This document shows, piece by piece, positions 1 to 9,892 of a DNA stretch of 64,000 nucleotides. How positions within the stretch are numbered: the first letter of the stretch is position 1; every line of letters begins with the position of its first letter. The notes under the pieces were generated by a model. That model saw nothing but the letters and a program-made list of their open reading frames with translations. It searched no databases and had not been told where the DNA came from. Origin of the DNA: Cognatundibacterium luofuense (lineage in GTDB: Bacteria > Pseudomonadota > Gammaproteobacteria > Burkholderiales > Burkholderiaceae_D); assembly GCF_018139685.1 (NCBI RefSeq), contig NZ_JAGSPN010000001.1, positions 714,216 through 778,215 of the forward strand, read 5' to 3'. Made by a program: the position numbers and the translations under genes.

Positions 1-33
1 ACAACCGCAGTTTCCTCACTTTTTCCCGCATCT

Positions 34-3000
34 ATGAGATCCCTGAACCTGCTCTCCGTCCCGCTGCTGACTATCGCTGCAGCGGTTTCACTGGCTTATT
101 CTTCCCCCGCACAGGCTGTTGCTATCGGTACGCTGCAAAGCTGGCAGGCACCGGCTGCGCAAGCGAACCGGGTACTGACTCTGCATACGGATCAGGGCCA
201 TCAGTTGCGTATCAGTCTGATACAGGATGGTATCTTCCGCGTCGAAGCGGCATGGAAAGGGGACTGGAGCAGCGTGAAGCCGCAAAGCACACCGATTGTG
301 CTGCCGCAAACCGCGACTGCGGAAGCAGTGAATTTGCGTGATCAGGGTGAATATCTGTTGTGGGAAAGTACGCGCTTCGCACTGCGCATCTATAAAAAGC
401 CGCTGAGGCTGGCGCTTTATCAGGCCGGGAATCAGCAGCGTATCTGGGAAGAACTGCAGCCGCTGGATCTGGGCGAGAAGCAAAGCTATCAGACTTTATC
501 ATCGAAAGCAGGTGAGGCATTCTGGGGCGGTGGTCAGCAGAACGGTCAGTTCGCGTTTCAGGGCAAGCAGCTCGATATTTCGTACTCCGGCGGCTGGGAA
601 GAGGGCGACCGCCCGAATCCGGCTCCGGTGTTTATCAGCTCGCAGGGTTACGCCGTGTTGCGCAATACCTTTGCGCCGGGCGTCTATGATTTCCGTCAGC
701 AAAACTATCTGACCGCCAGCCATCAGGAGCGCGGTTTTGATGCCTATTACATGGTCGGCGGTTTGCACGATGCACTGCGCCAGTACACAGCGCTGACCGG
801 ACGCGTGCCTTTGCTGCCGCGCTGGGCGCTGGAGTACGGTGATGCGGATTGTTATAACGATGGCGATAACCGTAAAAAACCGGGGACAGTACCAGCCGGC
901 TGGAGCGATGGCCCGACCGGCACCACGCCCGACGTGGTGCAGTCGGTTGCGGCGCAATATCGTAAACACGATATGCCGGGTGGCTGGATTTTGCCGAATG
1001 ACGGTTACGGCTGCGGCTATACCGGATTACCGGAAACCGTTAAGGGTCTGAAGCAGTATGGCTTCCGCACCGGTCTGTGGACAGAAAACGGTGTCGATAA
1101 AATTCAGTGGGAAGTCGGTACTGCCGGAACGCGTGCGCAAAAGCTGGATGTGGCGTGGACTGGTAAAGGGTATCAGTTTGCGATGGATGCAAATCATGCT
1201 GCAGCCAACGGTATTTTGTCTGCCTCTGACAGTCGTCCGTTTGTGTGGACTGTGATGGGCTGGGCGGGCGTACAGCGTTATGCCGTGACCTGGACCGGCG
1301 ATCAGTCCGGCAGCTGGGACTATATCCGCTGGCATATTCCGACGCTGATCGGTTCCGGCTTGTCGGGACAAGCGTATGCCACCGGCGATGTGGATGGCAT
1401 TTTCGGCGGCAGTCCGGAAACCTATACCCGCGATCTGCAATGGAAAACTTTCACGCCGGTGCTGATGGGAATGTCGGGCTGGTCTAAAGCAGAGCGCAAA
1501 CATCCGTGGTGGTTCGATGAACCTTACCGCAGCATTAACCGCCGTTATCTGAAACTGAAAATGCGCTTGATGCCGTACATGTACACCCTGGTACGTGAAG
1601 CGCAGCAAACCGGTGCGCCGCCGGTGCGTGGCCTGATGTGGGATCACCCGCAGGATGCGCATGCGATGGACGAACGCTACCGCTATCAGTTTTTCTTAGG
1701 CCGTGATCTGCTGGTGGCACCGGTGTACAAGAGTCAGGCGGCCAGCCGTGGCTGGCGGCGCGATATCTATCTGCCACAGGGTGAATGGATTGATTACTGG
1801 GATGGTCGCGTGGTGCAGGCGGGGGCGGCGGGACGTCTGATTGATCAGCAGGTTACGCTGGATCGCTTACCGGTGATGGTGCGTGCCGGTGCGATTCTGC
1901 CGATGTACCCGGAATCACTGTATGACGGACAAAAACCGAAAGACCGGCTGACGCTGGATATCTATCCAAAAGGTAGTTCGCAGTTCGATTTGTATGAAGA
2001 TGATGGCGAAACCCGTCAGTTTGAAAAAGGCGCGTTCAGTCATCAACAAATCCGTGTCGATGCGCCTCCACAAGGCGCGGGCAAAGTGCAGATTCAGGTC
2101 GGTGCGGTGACTGGCAGTTATCAGGGGCAGGAAACGAAGCGTGCCCTGAGCCTGCAAGTGCATACCCGCGCTTTGCCGCAGCAAGTCATGCAAAACGGAA
2201 AAGTGCTGGCGCAGCTGGACGCAGCGCAGGCACAGGCAGGGCAGAGCGGCTGGTGGTATGCGGCGGATGAGCGTTACGGTACGGTGCATGTGCAGACGGC
2301 GGCGCTGGATATCCGTCAGGCTCAGGAATTCACGTTCGATATTGCCGCCAGTACGCAACTCACGGCAACAGCAGACTATCCGGCTGCACCTGCGCTTGGC
2401 GAAACCATTCCGCCGGATGCCTTGCTGGTTATCAGCCGTCCGGCAGAAGAGCCAGGACATCCGCTGGAAAACGCCTTCGATGGCAAACCGGAAACCTGGT
2501 TCCGCACCGTGCGTGATCAGGCACAGAAAACCGGTGCGCATGAGTTCACGCTGGCGCTGGGCGAGCGTCGCATGGTGAAGGGAATAGAAATCACCGGACG
2601 CACCGATCAGCACTGGGAATACGGTCAGCCGAAAGCAATCGAGATTTATGTCGGCGACAGCAATGGCGAATGGGGTAAGCCGGTGTTCAGCGGACAGCTG
2701 AAAAAACAAAAAGAGAAACAGCAAGGCACATTTACACCGGTGGCCGGACGCTTACTGCGTCTGCGTATTCTGAGCACGCATGATCAGAATGACGATGGCG
2801 TCGCAGCAGACCCGATGATACTGAATGCCTCCGGCAATGCAGATCAGGCCAAGGCGGTGAATGCACAGATTCCGAAAACCGTGGCACCGGTCACGATTTC
2901 TGAATTCGCGGTCCTTGAAGCTGCAGCGCCGCAAAAACCGGCACTGCAGCTGGCGCTGAATACTTTGCCTGTCAGCGGCGGCAAAGTATTGCCGGTACCA

Positions 3001-3357
3001 CAGATCAGTATGAATGGTTTGCAATTCCGTCAGGGCTTGCAAATGACCGGTAATGCCAGCCAGCGTTATACGCTGAACGGGAACTGGCAATGGTTCCGTG
3101 CGGATGTTGGCATTGATGACCGTTGCAGCGCGCACAGCGGCGTACAGTTCCGCATTTTCGGCGACGGGCGTTTGCTGTTCAGCAGCGGCCTGATCAAAGC
3201 ACCGGCCGTGGTGAAGCCGGAACTGGATGTGCGCGGTGTGCGTGAGCTGGAATTGCGCACGGTCAGTAGCGACAAGGCGGCTGCCAGCGCCTGCGCTAAC
3301 TGGGCGAACGCAATACTGACCGGCTACGAAGGTGACAGCGCCAGCCGCAAAGACTGA
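34..3357 (+). CDS. Secreted GH31 family alpha-glucosidase or alpha-glucosyltransferase with C-terminal carbohydrate-binding domains
   Basis: An 1107-residue protein with a Sec signal peptide at residues 1-28. A GH31 (beta/alpha)8 barrel follows at about residues 250-600. The general acid/base is probably D423 in the motif WTGDQSG. The nucleophile is probably D372 in KLDVAW, an unusual setting compared with the W-x-D-x-N-E motif of classical alpha-glucosidases and more like the glucosyl- and isomaltosyl-transferring GH31 subgroup. After the GH31 C-terminal beta domains there is an F5/8-type-C-like module (about 800-940) and an NPCBM-like module (about 990-1100). It probably acts on alpha-glucans outside the cytoplasm. 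The start is taken at the signal-peptide methionine; no clear ribosome site is visible and upstream context is cut by the window edge. Transglycosylase versus hydrolase is inference. Confidence 0.85.
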   Translation: MRSLNLLSVPLLTIAAAVSLAYSSPAQAVAIGTLQSWQAPAAQANRVLTLHTDQGHQLRISLIQDGIFRVEAAWKGDWSSVKPQSTPIVLPQTATAEAVNLRDQGEYLLWESTRFALRIYKKPLRLALYQAGNQQRIWEELQPLDLGEKQSYQTLSSKAGEAFWGGGQQNGQFAFQGKQLDISYSGGWEEGDRPNPAPVFISSQGYAVLRNTFAPGVYDFRQQNYLTASHQERGFDAYYMVGGLHDALRQYTALTGRVPLLPRWALEYGDADCYNDGDNRKKPGTVPAGWSDGPTGTTPDVVQSVAAQYRKHDMPGGWILPNDGYGCGYTGLPETVKGLKQYGFRTGLWTENGVDKIQWEVGTAGTRAQKLDVAWTGKGYQFAMDANHAAANGILSASDSRPFVWTVMGWAGVQRYAVTWTGDQSGSWDYIRWHIPTLIGSGLSGQAYATGDVDGIFGGSPETYTRDLQWKTFTPVLMGMSGWSKAERKHPWWFDEPYRSINRRYLKLKMRLMPYMYTLVREAQQTGAPPVRGLMWDHPQDAHAMDERYRYQFFLGRDLLVAPVYKSQAASRGWRRDIYLPQGEWIDYWDGRVVQAGAAGRLIDQQVTLDRLPVMVRAGAILPMYPESLYDGQKPKDRLTLDIYPKGSSQFDLYEDDGETRQFEKGAFSHQQIRVDAPPQGAGKVQIQVGAVTGSYQGQETKRALSLQVHTRALPQQVMQNGKVLAQLDAAQAQAGQSGWWYAADERYGTVHVQTAALDIRQAQEFTFDIAASTQLTATADYPAAPALGETIPPDALLVISRPAEEPGHPLENAFDGKPETWFRTVRDQAQKTGAHEFTLALGERRMVKGIEITGRTDQHWEYGQPKAIEIYVGDSNGEWGKPVFSGQLKKQKEKQQGTFTPVAGRLLRLRILSTHDQNDDGVAADPMILNASGNADQAKAVNAQIPKTVAPVTISEFAVLEAAAPQKPALQLALNTLPVSGGKVLPVPQISMNGLQFRQGLQMTGNASQRYTLNGNWQWFRADVGIDDRCSAHSGVQFRIFGDGRLLFSSGLIKAPAVVKPELDVRGVRELELRTVSSDKAAASACANWANAILTGYEGDSASRKD

Positions 3358-3372
3358 GTCTGATGGTCAGCA

Positions 3373-3460
3373 TTGTGCAGAACTCCGCATCTTGCTTTTT
3401 CGGAGAGCCGGAGTTTCTGCCGACGACAGCCGGATCGCTATGCTGAACACCGCATTTGAG
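3373..3460 (+). repeat. Dispersed intergenic repeat, copy A
   Basis: This 88-base stretch just downstream of the GH31 gene is repeated in the same orientation at 51059-51146, downstream of lnt. By-eye alignment without gaps gives about 72 of 88 matching bases. Shared blocks include TTCGGAGAGCC, TTTCTGCCGACGAC and CCGCATTTGAG. Neither copy lies in a gene. Confidence 0.75.
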
Positions 3461-3540
3461 CCCTTTTCGGGTGGTTTTGCGGCCCCGGATGGCATCTGAG
3501 TCGGCACTGCTCACTGCATGCTTCTGATACTGCCAAAACA

Positions 3541-3574
3541 AAACGCCCCGGACATTGAATCCGGGGCGTTTTTG
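3541..3574 (-). terminator. Bidirectional rho-independent terminator
   Basis: The stem AAACGCCCCGG / CCGGGGCGTTT has a nine-base loop and is flanked by A and T runs on either side. It lies 22 bases beyond the pilY1 stop codon on the minus strand and would also stop transcripts coming from the GH31 gene. Confidence 0.85.
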
Positions 3575-3595
3575 CGGATGCTGCTCAGTCGCGTG

Positions 3596-6500
3596 TTAAG
3601 GCTTAGGCATCACCAGATCCGGCACTAGTTCGCGCCAGACAATACGCTTACCGATGAAGCGCTGCGTACCGGCATCATCTTCACTGGCTTTTTCCGGATT
3701 CGGATCATTTTCCTTAATAATCGAAATAACACGTTTGCCATTTTTGGTGTACACCACGTTGTAGCCGACGATCTGACTGGAATACATTTTTCCCGCCAGT
3801 ACACCGCCAGAGGTGGTGAACTTGTTATTGCCGCTGGCGTAATCCAGCAGATTCAGCCAGCCATAACCACCGGGCGAACAAGCTTCGTCGGACGGAACAT
3901 TGCTCGGCACAATCAACGTGCCCATATCCAGTTTAGGCGATAAGGTGATCCGTTCACCGCTGTCCGGCCAGTCCAGATACCAGCCAAGATCCGTGCTGTA
4001 ATCCACGTTGCTGCTGTTGATAGTACGTGTACTGCCGGACTGCGTAATGGTTTTCTGAACCAGCTTGGTACGTGCGCTGACACCGGCCGGACTGTCCAGT
4101 GCCGGATCATCCTTCAGTGCATACAGCGATTGCGCCGAACGGTTGCTGATGTCTGCCAGTTCCAGATATTTACCGGTACCGACAAAAATAACTTTGGCAT
4201 TTCTGACGTTGCCGAGAGCAGGTTCCGTGGTGACCGGCTGACGGTTTCCATTTTTATCTTTCAGTGTAGCGAGGTGGCTGACCGCTTCTGTCGTCAGATT
4301 GAATTTCCATACGTCACCGTTCAGATCACCGGCATAGACCAGTTCGGTCACATTATTCGTTTGCGGACTGTCTGCCCATGCTGCCAACGGACCGAGACCG
4401 CTAGGGGCCACTGCCGAGCCGGAACCATTGCAAATTTTCTTGCTGACTGCACCGCTGCTGGCGTTCAGTGCAATGACGCATCCGTTACCCGAACCAGGAT
4501 TGCCGTTGTTGTAACCGGAGCTCAGTAACACTACCCATTGTCCGCTGGCTGTTTTGGTAACCACCGGTGGCGAGAAACTGTAGCCGATGTCATTATCATT
4601 CGTCGCACCGAATTCCCACAGCAATGAAGGTGACAGCGGATTAGTAATATCCATCGCAAAATAACCGCGTCCACCACCGTTCAGACCTGCCACCAGAATG
4701 GTCTTCCAGGTAGTGCCGTCATACACATCCGCAATCACCGGCGATCCGTTGACAAAATTCTGGTGATTTCCGCCATAGTTAATATCTGCCAGCTTCCATA
4801 AATTTCCTAATACAGCACTGGGAATAAACGCCCATTTTTCTTCCAGCGAATCTGCATCAAACGCATGCAGCATGCCATCGTTAGCACCGACATAAATCAT
4901 TGGTGTACGACTTGCCTGCGCAGTCTTAAAGGCATCGTAACCAGCGTCGATATAACTGAAAGTCGGTTTGCCGACATAAGCCAGTTGTGACTCTGTAATG
5001 TCGCCGAGGATTGCTTCGCGTGCACGGAATAAGCGATTCAGCTGCGGGTTAGACAGTTTGTCCTCATACTGTGATTGCCCGCGTAGATAATTGACCAGAT
5101 TCGTCAGTGAAACAGCCGGTTGCTGTGTGACAGGATCAAGGTTGCTGTACTGACTCAGATTGGCTGCGCTGAAAAAGCTGCTGTTTTTGCCTGCTGTCTG
5201 CAATCCTGTGGCGGTGAACGGCAGCAATGTATTGCCTGCGCCTGCGATATAAATGTTTCGTGTATCACTGTCAGGGCGGACTTTATTATTCATACTGCCA
5301 GTGCATCCTACCGGCAATTCCACATCCGGCAATCCGGGGGTGACGCAGCGGTAAATCACACTGTCATTTTCCACGAATTGCTGCACAGCACCGGGTAGCG
5401 GGCAGTTGCCCGGCACCACATTCTCCACGCAACGTCCCGCCGCTTTACTAATCTGGCCGGTCATCGTATCAATCGTTCTGCGCTCAATATTTCCCTGCCA
5501 TTTGACCGAAGTGTAGCTTGAGATATACGCATAGTTATTGCCACCAACCGGATTCAGGCTACTTGTGCCGGCACCGCCACCGCTGGCAGTCTTTGCCGAA
5601 ATTTCATTCAGAGAGGCCGTCAGGGAACGTGTCAGCTGGGCTGGATCTTTGGCACTGAAGTAGCTGCCGCCACCGTTGACGGCAGCATGCCACAGATCAT
5701 CAACTGCCGAATTGGTATTGCTGACCGGTTCCGGCCAGTTCAGCAAACCGTTCTTGATTTTTGCAAAATCACCGGTGCCGGCACTGGCATAATCCGGACG
5801 GTAACGCAACTCGCCATCCACACCAAGGCCCAGCGTGTAAGTAGTCATATGCTGCTTATTGTTCGGATCTTTGGCCGAAGTGAATACGTTATCGGTACAG
5901 ACGTCGTTGCCCAGTGCGCCCGTGCAATTGTTGAAGCTGCTGTTCCGGATATCGGTTTCGTAATAATACTTGGCAACGTCTGCTAAAGAATTGGTGCTGG
6001 CAACAGGGCCTTCATATTTTGGCCTTGCTGTTACACCGCCGTCCTGATTGCCGATTTGTCCACCGCTGATATTCTGCACATCCGCTTCTTTATCGGTATT
6101 CCAGAAACCGTCGGTTGTGAGTAGTGCGAAATTCTGCTGGCAGGAGTATTCCACCGGATCGCCGGTACCGGCAGGACCTTTGCCCGCAAAAATTCTGCCG
6201 ACGCGGGCGAGTGCGGAGCGCAAAGGTGTTGCTCCACCAGGTGTGACACCGAACAGTTGTGAATACCATGCCTCTTTCTGACTGCCTGTGCCGCTGTTGA
6301 ATACTTTAGGTGCGAGATAATTCTGTCCGTAAATATCAATAAATCCGACACGGAAACGGTTATCAATGGGTTTAAAGCTGCGGCTGACCACAGTTTTCAT
6401 CGTTTGCATACGAGACTGGTAATACGTGAACCAGTTGGCAAAATTGGTCATTTCTTCGGTGTAACTGCAACTTGTTGTACTGCTGATGCAATCCGAGCGT

Positions 6501-7798
6501 CCGGGGTAGCGCGGATAGGTTTTGCCCGGCACGATATCTGTGCGGCTGAAGTTGCCATAATTCCCAGCCGGGATTGCTGCCCTTGCTGCACGATAGCCAC
6601 TCAGCACCACCTGATCGGGAGTAACACCACAGTTTCCGGTAGAGGCTGCAGACTTAACCAGTTTGACGCTGGTATCTCGAGTGAGTGTCAGCGGCGCGGC
6701 GATGACCAGATTGCCGGCACTATCTTTGCTGAAGCTGTAGCCGGAACTCGCACCACCACTGATGATGTCACTGATCAGATTTGCCGCATTTTTTCTGAGT
6801 CGGGTTGCCGCCTTCAGAATATTGCCTACACCATCAACTTCAATACGATCCACGCCAGTTTGATCTGATCCGCTGCAGTTGCTGAGAGCAAGCGGAATAG
6901 TGACACTGGCTGCGCTGGCACCTGCTGCGGGTGCGCCACTGTTGAACTGGCCCGTCAGATAGCGAACGTTATAGAAGGTTGCTGACTGGGTTGCACGGCA
7001 TGCACCGACAGGCGGAATCGCTGTTTTTGCATTGGTCTCAGAATCACACCAGCGAACCCGCGCGGGGTAAGGATAGGCTGCACTGGGTCCGCTGCTAAGG
7101 ATGCAGTCAGTCAGTGCATCGTCCGCGCAATATTCTCCGGGGTTGATGCGGTAGTAGTACGGGCCAACGGCAGATGATGCGCTAATAACGGGATTTGCCG
7201 GTGTACCAGATACAAATTTTGATGTTCCGGTCGCTTTTACGGCACTCTGTGTTGCATAGCGTTTTCCACCAATGGTCGCCGGTAGTACAAAATTGTTATT
7301 CCGCAGACAGTTGTTGGGATTATTGTCGTCACACCAGACAAAATCATCCAGATCGGTCAGCAGATTCGTTGCTGCAGAATTTGTATCAAACCCGTTTTGT
7401 CTGACACTGTTGTAACTTGTAATTGACGGATACTCAACGCCTGAGCTGTCCATCGGTGGCTGGTAGCGAATTTCCGGATTGTAATAGACAGCATTGAAGT
7501 CTCCGCTGAAGTAAGGAGGGAGCTGACGGCAATCCTGACCGAAGTAAACAGTTCCGTCCAACTGATAAGAGCAGTACACCCACCCGGCCCAGTCCGGTAA
7601 ATACTTTTCGCCCATACTTCCGGACGAATCAAGAATGAACATCAGGTTTGGCTTAACCTGACTGATTGCTGCTGTTGACAGAGGCGCCTGTGGAACAGTC
7701 AGTGGCGTCGCAGCAAATACCAGCTGACTGTGAACCAGTTGAGTAACCAGAGAAAAAGACAGCAGATAAACAGACTTCTTCATAGCGATTTTATCCAT
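3596..7798 (-). CDS. pilY1: PilY1-type type IV pilus tip adhesin/assembly protein
   Basis: About 1400 residues, with a signal peptide after a short charged N-terminus. A von Willebrand A-like N-terminal region carries a MIDAS motif DSSGSM starting at D57. The C-terminal half is a PilC-type beta-propeller (about 900-1330) with D-x-N-x-D (DLNGDVW), a likely calcium-binding loop. PilY1 proteins sit at the pilus tip, prime assembly with minor pilins and mediate adhesion and surface sensing. It is the last gene of the minor-pilin operon, two bases after the pilX stop. An internal ATG at 7783 has a GGAT box at better spacing and gives a more standard signal peptide, so the true start could be there. 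Confidence 0.9.
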   Translation of the reverse strand: MDKIAMKKSVYLLSFSLVTQLVHSQLVFAATPLTVPQAPLSTAAISQVKPNLMFILDSSGSMGEKYLPDWAGWVYCSYQLDGTVYFGQDCRQLPPYFSGDFNAVYYNPEIRYQPPMDSSGVEYPSITSYNSVRQNGFDTNSAATNLLTDLDDFVWCDDNNPNNCLRNNNFVLPATIGGKRYATQSAVKATGTSKFVSGTPANPVISASSAVGPYYYRINPGEYCADDALTDCILSSGPSAAYPYPARVRWCDSETNAKTAIPPVGACRATQSATFYNVRYLTGQFNSGAPAAGASAASVTIPLALSNCSGSDQTGVDRIEVDGVGNILKAATRLRKNAANLISDIISGGASSGYSFSKDSAGNLVIAAPLTLTRDTSVKLVKSAASTGNCGVTPDQVVLSGYRAARAAIPAGNYGNFSRTDIVPGKTYPRYPGRSDCISSTTSCSYTEEMTNFANWFTYYQSRMQTMKTVVSRSFKPIDNRFRVGFIDIYGQNYLAPKVFNSGTGSQKEAWYSQLFGVTPGGATPLRSALARVGRIFAGKGPAGTGDPVEYSCQQNFALLTTDGFWNTDKEADVQNISGGQIGNQDGGVTARPKYEGPVASTNSLADVAKYYYETDIRNSSFNNCTGALGNDVCTDNVFTSAKDPNNKQHMTTYTLGLGVDGELRYRPDYASAGTGDFAKIKNGLLNWPEPVSNTNSAVDDLWHAAVNGGGSYFSAKDPAQLTRSLTASLNEISAKTASGGGAGTSSLNPVGGNNYAYISSYTSVKWQGNIERRTIDTMTGQISKAAGRCVENVVPGNCPLPGAVQQFVENDSVIYRCVTPGLPDVELPVGCTGSMNNKVRPDSDTRNIYIAGAGNTLLPFTATGLQTAGKNSSFFSAANLSQYSNLDPVTQQPAVSLTNLVNYLRGQSQYEDKLSNPQLNRLFRAREAILGDITESQLAYVGKPTFSYIDAGYDAFKTAQASRTPMIYVGANDGMLHAFDADSLEEKWAFIPSAVLGNLWKLADINYGGNHQNFVNGSPVIADVYDGTTWKTILVAGLNGGGRGYFAMDITNPLSPSLLWEFGATNDNDIGYSFSPPVVTKTASGQWVVLLSSGYNNGNPGSGNGCVIALNASSGAVSKKICNGSGSAVAPSGLGPLAAWADSPQTNNVTELVYAGDLNGDVWKFNLTTEAVSHLATLKDKNGNRQPVTTEPALGNVRNAKVIFVGTGKYLELADISNRSAQSLYALKDDPALDSPAGVSARTKLVQKTITQSGSTRTINSSNVDYSTDLGWYLDWPDSGERITLSPKLDMGTLIVPSNVPSDEACSPGGYGWLNLLDYASGNNKFTTSGGVLAGKMYSSQIVGYNVVYTKNGKRVISIIKENDPNPEKASEDDAGTQRFIGKRIVWRELVPDLVMPKP

Positions 7799-7800
7799 GA

Positions 7801-8406
7801 TCAGTAAATAAAGCCCTGTACATAACTGATGGTGTTACGCGGGCCGCTGACTTTGACGGTAATCCGGTAGACCGGACTTTTGCCGTTTTTGACGGCACCC
7901 GCCTGCGTTGCATTGATGACGTTATGACCGTCGTTATCTTCAGCAGAATCGCTGAACAGGCAGTTGGAATCGCTCAACACCTGGTTGGGGCTACGACACA
8001 TGCGCTGAATGACATAGCGAATCTGATTTGCCGCCGCATCTTTTCCGGCATCAACACTATTGGTGTTATCCCAGGACATACTGGTCAGGTTTTTTTGCAG
8101 ATCCATGCTGGAGTAATAACCGTTCGCAGCACGGTCCGTATTCAGCGGATGAGCAGTGCTTTGCCAGGGATCCAGGCCAGTCGCACCGTTATCCGACGCG
8201 CGCAGCCAGCGTATTGCTACCTCAATGCCGCGGTCCCCGCCGCTGGTCGCAGATTCCCGGAAAGCAAGATTGCCTGCGATAATTGCGTTGATGTCGGTCA
8301 TTCTGACCAGCGCAACCATCGAGATAGAAATAATAACCAGGATAATCAGCGCGAAGAACATCGAAATGCCGCTCTGATGATGGATTGGCTTAAGTAAAAT
8401 ATTCAT
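7801..8406 (-). CDS. pilX: PilX-type type IV pilus minor assembly protein
   Basis: 201 residues. The N-terminus (HHQSGISMFFALIILVI) is the prepilin-like hydrophobic helix of PilX proteins, which lack the conserved glutamate of true pilins; a PilX C-terminal domain follows. It acts as a minor pilin in the inner membrane and pilus tip complex. The start at 8406 is chosen because GAGAGG lies six bases upstream and because ATGA overlaps the pilW stop. A longer reading frame to 8424 has no such support. Confidence 0.85.
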   Translation of the reverse strand: MNILLKPIHHQSGISMFFALIILVIISISMVALVRMTDINAIIAGNLAFRESATSGGDRGIEVAIRWLRASDNGATGLDPWQSTAHPLNTDRAANGYYSSMDLQKNLTSMSWDNTNSVDAGKDAAANQIRYVIQRMCRSPNQVLSDSNCLFSDSAEDNDGHNVINATQAGAVKNGKSPVYRITVKVSGPRNTISYVQGFIY

Positions 8407-9467
8407 AAATTTCCTCTCGCCCAAATGACGTTGCGTAAGGGAATAATGGTTTCGAATACGCGATAACGATAGTGACGCCAGTCAGGGTCCTGTAATGCAA
8501 GATTCATCAGTGGTGCCGGATCTGCAGATGTCCCAGCCCATGCACAGATACCGTTCGGTTTTGCAGCAGTCAGTGAACTGCAATTCACCACTTCCGGAAT
8601 CTCTTCACGTTCGGGCTGGCCGCTGCGAACGACGAGTGCAATCCGAACGGCGCGGATCCGGTTCCGGTTGGCGAGTGTCGGGGTCGTTGCGGTGTACGCC
8701 CAATCGTTACCTTTTGCATCTACCCAACTGGTGACCTGATTCGAATTGACATCATTCGCAAGACCGTATTGCGCTTGGAGGCTGACAACATCGCTGGCAA
8801 TTTCGCGCTGATTTTCGGTGAGCTTTTGTGAAACAGTGGTGGCGAAACGAAATTCACTGAAATTCCCTAAGCAGGCGACTGATGCGCCAATTACAGCGTT
8901 CGTTGCTGCTGTCGTCACAATGTCGGTATTGTTGCCAGTTGGCACGCTCGTCACTTTGGTCATCGAACAGGCTGACCCGTTGCTGATCATGACTGCATCA
9001 CCGTTCTTGCAACCAAAGTTACTGTTCAGTGTCAGGGTGTTACCCACCATGCTGTTAATACGGGCTGGAATGCCGCCGGTATCAGCATCGCCCTGATGGA
9101 CGATCAGGGTATCGCTGGCGCCATTGGCGCCATCAATAATCGAAACCGGAAAATAGTCGATTGCATCTGTGCCCGGATTATTATCGTGATCCAGACCAGT
9201 GCCTAATGCACAACGCATTGCCGGATTGTTTTTATTTTGAAGTGGCAATCCGAAAGCGGCATTTGCTACCCGTCGCTGTATCAGATAAAGACTGATATTG
9301 CCGCTGGTCTGTGCATTGGTCACACCGCTATTGCGTTCCCGGCTTTGTATAAAGCTGACATAAAGACTGGTACTGACTAACACTACAGCGAGGCCTATCG
9401 TCAGACCAATCATCAGTTCAATCAGACTGAATCCACTGTATCTGTTGACATACAGGCGATTGCTCAT
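8403..9467 (-). CDS. pilW: PilW-type minor pilin
   Basis: 354 residues with a class III prepilin leader (YSGFSLIELMIGL) followed by the hydrophobic helix and a PilW-family globular part. It is a minor pilin thought to join PilV, PilX and PilY1 in the assembly-priming complex. The start at 9467 overlaps the pilV stop as ATGA, and the gene's own stop overlaps the pilX start the same way, which suggests translational coupling through the operon. A longer reading frame upstream lacks a leader-like sequence and is rejected. Confidence 0.88.
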   Translation of the reverse strand: MSNRLYVNRYSGFSLIELMIGLTIGLAVVLVSTSLYVSFIQSRERNSGVTNAQTSGNISLYLIQRRVANAAFGLPLQNKNNPAMRCALGTGLDHDNNPGTDAIDYFPVSIIDGANGASDTLIVHQGDADTGGIPARINSMVGNTLTLNSNFGCKNGDAVMISNGSACSMTKVTSVPTGNNTDIVTTAATNAVIGASVACLGNFSEFRFATTVSQKLTENQREIASDVVSLQAQYGLANDVNSNQVTSWVDAKGNDWAYTATTPTLANRNRIRAVRIALVVRSGQPEREEIPEVVNCSSLTAAKPNGICAWAGTSADPAPLMNLALQDPDWRHYRYRVFETIIPLRNVIWARGNL

Positions 9468-9892
9468 ACACCACCTGTCATGTAGGCCGTACGCACAAAA
9501 GTGCGGGTTTCTGCTGAGCCGGGAATTTTCCAATGAATCGTGACAACAAAGCATTCAGCATTTTTTGTGTTCGATGCGTCTGAGTCGCAGTCAGCAGTAG
9601 CGCGCTGAGTACTTCGCTTCGCCGCGGGAAGTGTGGTCTGAGTTGAAATGTCGGTGTCCGACTCGAGATAATTGTTAAGATTTTCCTGATTTACAAATAT
9701 TTCCGCGATACGTTTCTGAGCCAACTGCGCAGCTTCAGAGCGATACTTCGCGTCAGATGTATTTCTGACATTCAGTGATTGCATATTGAGTAGTGCAATA
9801 ATGCCGATCGCAACGAGAAGGAGCGAAACCAGAGATTCAATCAACGCGATACCGCGTTGCGCATTGTGCGTTTGTACGTGATTTATCAGCAT
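9464..9892 (-). CDS. pilV: PilV-type minor pilin
   Basis: 142 residues. The leader NAQRGIALIESLVSLLLVAIG is a prepilin signal with the conserved glutamate, typical of PilV. The start at 9892 lies inside the fimT 3' end: the ATG is read within ATGCTGA, whose last three bases are the fimT stop. It is a minor pilin of the priming complex. The C-terminal domain is small and poorly conserved, so the name rests on leader, size and operon position. Confidence 0.85.
   Translation of the reverse strand: MLINHVQTHNAQRGIALIESLVSLLLVAIGIIALLNMQSLNVRNTSDAKYRSEAAQLAQKRIAEIFVNQENLNNYLESDTDISTQTTLPAAKRSTQRATADCDSDASNTKNAECFVVTIHWKIPGSAETRTFVRTAYMTGGV

Noticed and set aside
34-3357. Idea that the first GH31 protein is catalytically dead because the usual nucleophile motif is missing
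   Set aside because: A conserved aspartate in KLDVAW and an intact acid/base motif are present, so an alternate active subgroup is more likely.
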